Shown: positions 3,988 through 5,853 of the stretch, in pieces
Numbering within the stretch: the first letter of the stretch is position 1
How the letters are laid out: each line of letters begins with the position of its first letter
DNA from: Chrysiogenia bacterium
Lineage (GTDB): Bacteria; JAGRBM01
Reading direction: 5' to 3'
Assembly (NCBI GenBank): GCA_020434085.1
Contig: JAGRBM010000581.1
Span: forward strand, 1 to 5,853
Length of the DNA stretch: 5,853 bases
Notes under the pieces: model-generated
What the model saw: the letters and a program-made list of their open reading frames with translations, nothing else
What the model was told of the DNA's origin: nothing
Database searches by the model: none
Position numbers and translations under genes: made by a program

Positions 3988-5853
3988 TCATCGGGCCGGA
4001 GCCGCCTCCAGCAGCGCTGCCAGCTCTGATGGCTCAGTGACCGGCTTCTTGCAGCCGTAGTTCTCGCACACATAGGCGGCGGCCTTGCCGTCCACGAGGT
4101 CCTTGCCCTTGAGGAGTGGCAGTGCCGGCGCATCGCCGTTTGCGGGATCGAAGCGCGCGAGCGCCCGGCCGGGCAGGTAGCGACTGCACACTTCGTCGAG
4201 AAGCGGCGTGGTCTGGGCATCGCTGCCGACGAGCGCGATTTCCTTTGGGCCGCCGGCGAGCTGGGCGTAGGCGAATACAAGGTTGCCCACCACGGCGGGG
4301 GCGCGCCCGAGCGCAAGGCCGAAGCTCCTCAGCGAGCCCTCGGCCGCCTCGCGGTAGCGGGGCTCGTTGGTGTACTTCGCCAGACGGGCCAGCGCATAGG
4401 CCGCCACGCCGTTGGGCGAGGGGGTCGCCCCCTCGAAGACTTCCTTCATGCGGGTGATGAGCGCCGGGTCGTTGCCGGCGGTGTTGAAGAAACCGCCATC
4501 GGGATCGGCGAAGCGCTCCATCATGGCGCCTGCAATCTCGCGGGCGCGTTCGAGCCATTTGGGATCGAAGCTCGCCTCCCAGGTGTCGAGCGCCGCAGCC
4601 AGCAGGTAGGCGTAGTCCTCGAGGTAGCCATCGATGTGGGCCTTGCCGCCGCGGTAGGCATGGAGGACCCGGCCGCCCTCCATCATCGTGGTGGTCAGGA
4701 ACTCCATGGCGCGCACGGCGGCCTCGCGGTAGCGGGGCTCGTCGAAGGCAAGGCCCGCCTGGGCGAGCGCGCTCACCATGAGGGCGTTCCAGCTCGTGAG
4801 CACCTTGTCGTCGCGTAGCGGATGGACGCGCTTTAAACGCTCGTGAAAAAGCGTGTCGAGATTGGCGCGCACAGCGGCAATGCCGGCGACGTCGAGCTCG
4901 TCCTCGAGCGGCTTTGACAGGTGCGGGATGTTGGTCCCCTCGAAGTTGCCGCGCGTGGTGATGTCGTAGCGCTCGCAGAATTCTTTGCCGTCGCGCCCGC
5001 CCAGGGCGGCTTTAATTTCCTCGACCTGCCAGACGTAGAACTTTCCCTCGTGCCCTTCGCTGTCGGCATCCAGCGTCGAATAGAACGCGCCGGTTCTTTC
5101 ATCCGTCATGTCGCGCATTACGTAGTCGAGGGTCTCGCGCGCGACGCGCCGGTAGAAGGCCTTGCCCGTTGCCTGCCAGCCCTGCACGTAGAGCGCGGCG
5201 AGCGAGGCGTTGTCGTAGAGCATTTTTTCGAAGTGGGGGACGAGCCACTCGTCGTCAACGCTGTAGCGATGAAAGCCGCCGCCCACGTGGTCGTACATGC
5301 CGCCCATGGCCATGTGGTCGAGTGTCAGGGTCGCCGCTTCCAGGTGGCGCGCATCGCCAAAGCGCGCGAAGGCGCGAAGCAGCAGCTCGATGCCCATGCT
5401 GCGCGGGAATTTTGGTGCACTGCCGAAGCCGCCCCACTTGGGATCGAGCTGGCTGCGCAGCTCGTTGGCGCCCTGGCGAAGCAGTTCGTCGAAAGTCGGC
5501 AGTTCTCCGGCGGCCGCGTAGTCGCGGCGCGCGTTCTCACGCAGTGCCTCGGTGAGCTTCTCGGCGCCCTCGGTCATCTGCTTGGGATCGTTCTTCCAGG
5601 TCTCCGAGAGCGAGGTGAGCACGCGGATGAAACCGGGGCGTCCGTAGCGATCGTCTTTTGGAAAATAGGTGCCGCCGAAAAAGGGGCGGCGGTCGGGCAT
5701 GAGGAAGACACTCATGGGCCAGCCGCCCTGGCCGGTCATGAGTTGCACGGCGGTCATGTAGATCTCGTCGAGGTCGGGGCGCTCTTCACGGTCGACCTTG
5801 ATGGCGACGTAGCGCTCGTTGAGCAGTGCGGCGACCTGCTCGTCCTCGAAGGA
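3988..5853 (-). CDS. Thioredoxin-fold/DUF255 protein, YyaL/SPATA20 family (5' end cut off)
   Basis: The C-terminal 621 residues are visible, and the frame runs open to the window edge. The fragment opens with SFEDEQVAALLNERYVAIKV and DREERPDLDE, which in this family directly follows the CHWCHVM active-site segment of the thioredoxin-like domain. That segment therefore lies just outside the window. GQGGWPMSVFLMPD (41-54) and PFFGGTYFP (57-65) complete the domain. The remainder looks like the alpha/alpha-barrel, six-hairpin-glycosidase-like part of the family: FGSAPKFPRS, GGGFHRYSVDDEWLVPHFEKMLYDN, FYSTLDADSEGHEGKFYVW, DDKVLTSWNALM and the C-terminal YVCENYGCKKPVTEPSEL. Full-length members are about 670-700 residues, so roughly 50-70 are missing. 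The molecular function is not settled; a cytoplasmic redox or carbohydrate-related role is only suggested by the folds. It lies upstream of rsfS and may be cotranscribed with it. Confidence 0.95.
   Translation of the reverse strand, partial: SFEDEQVAALLNERYVAIKVDREERPDLDEIYMTAVQLMTGQGGWPMSVFLMPDRRPFFGGTYFPKDDRYGRPGFIRVLTSLSETWKNDPKQMTEGAEKLTEALRENARRDYAAAGELPTFDELLRQGANELRSQLDPKWGGFGSAPKFPRSMGIELLLRAFARFGDARHLEAATLTLDHMAMGGMYDHVGGGFHRYSVDDEWLVPHFEKMLYDNASLAALYVQGWQATGKAFYRRVARETLDYVMRDMTDERTGAFYSTLDADSEGHEGKFYVWQVEEIKAALGGRDGKEFCERYDITTRGNFEGTNIPHLSKPLEDELDVAGIAAVRANLDTLFHERLKRVHPLRDDKVLTSWNALMVSALAQAGLAFDEPRYREAAVRAMEFLTTTMMEGGRVLHAYRGGKAHIDGYLEDYAYLLAAALDTWEASFDPKWLERAREIAGAMMERFADPDGGFFNTAGNDPALITRMKEVFEGATPSPNGVAAYALARLAKYTNEPRYREAAEGSLRSFGLALGRAPAVVGNLVFAYAQLAGGPKEIALVGSDAQTTPLLDEVCSRYLPGRALARFDPANGDAPALPLLKGKDLVDGKAAAYVCENYGCKKPVTEPSELAALLEAAPAR

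Noticed and set aside
3939-4316. Upstream extension of the rsfS frame to a 254-residue protein
   Set aside because: The extra 126 residues overlap the DUF255 gene out of frame, are rich in Arg/Ser/Pro, and are unlike RsfS. The ATG at 3938 has its own ribosome binding site.

Overview
The window comes from a GC-rich bacterial chromosome (two hand-counted 60-base samples are about 70% G+C). All recognisable genes lie on the minus strand. The gene content, and the linkage rsfS - rlmH - DksA/TraR-type zinc finger - gpmI - ComF family, suggests a deltaproteobacterial-type organism (Myxococcota/Desulfobacterota and relatives). That is an inference from remembered gene orders, not a placement I could test.

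In the direction of transcription (high to low coordinates) the order is as follows. A thioredoxin-fold/DUF255 protein of the YyaL/SPATA20 family runs off the right edge (5853-3988). Next come rsfS, the ribosomal silencing factor (3938-3552); a GxxExxY-family PD-(D/E)xK nuclease-like gene (3518-3132); rlmH, the 23S rRNA pseudouridine methyltransferase (3081-2602); a DksA/TraR-type zinc-finger protein (2501-2127); gpmI, the cofactor-independent phosphoglycerate mutase (2006-459); and the start of a ComF-family gene (267-1), cut by the left edge. Gaps grow from 33-50 nt in the rsfS-rlmH part to 100-191 nt towards gpmI and comF, so the left genes may have their own promoters.

rsfS and rlmH both act on the large ribosomal subunit, and the DksA/TraR-type protein probably acts on RNA polymerase. 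This is a housekeeping growth-control neighbourhood with a glycolytic enzyme attached.

The unusual part is 3097-3535. The GxxExxY gene is bracketed by 29-bp inverted arms that match at 26 of 29 positions, and each arm is built of three 10-bp units. The gene's start codon lies inside one arm and its stop codon is 6 bp from the other. The insert is about 50% G+C and splits the usually adjacent rsfS-rlmH pair. It looks like a compact acquired cassette of 439 bp. The other non-coding signals are a hexamer array with a strong hairpin downstream of gpmI, a nested inverted repeat between the zinc-finger gene and gpmI, and a small hairpin before rsfS.
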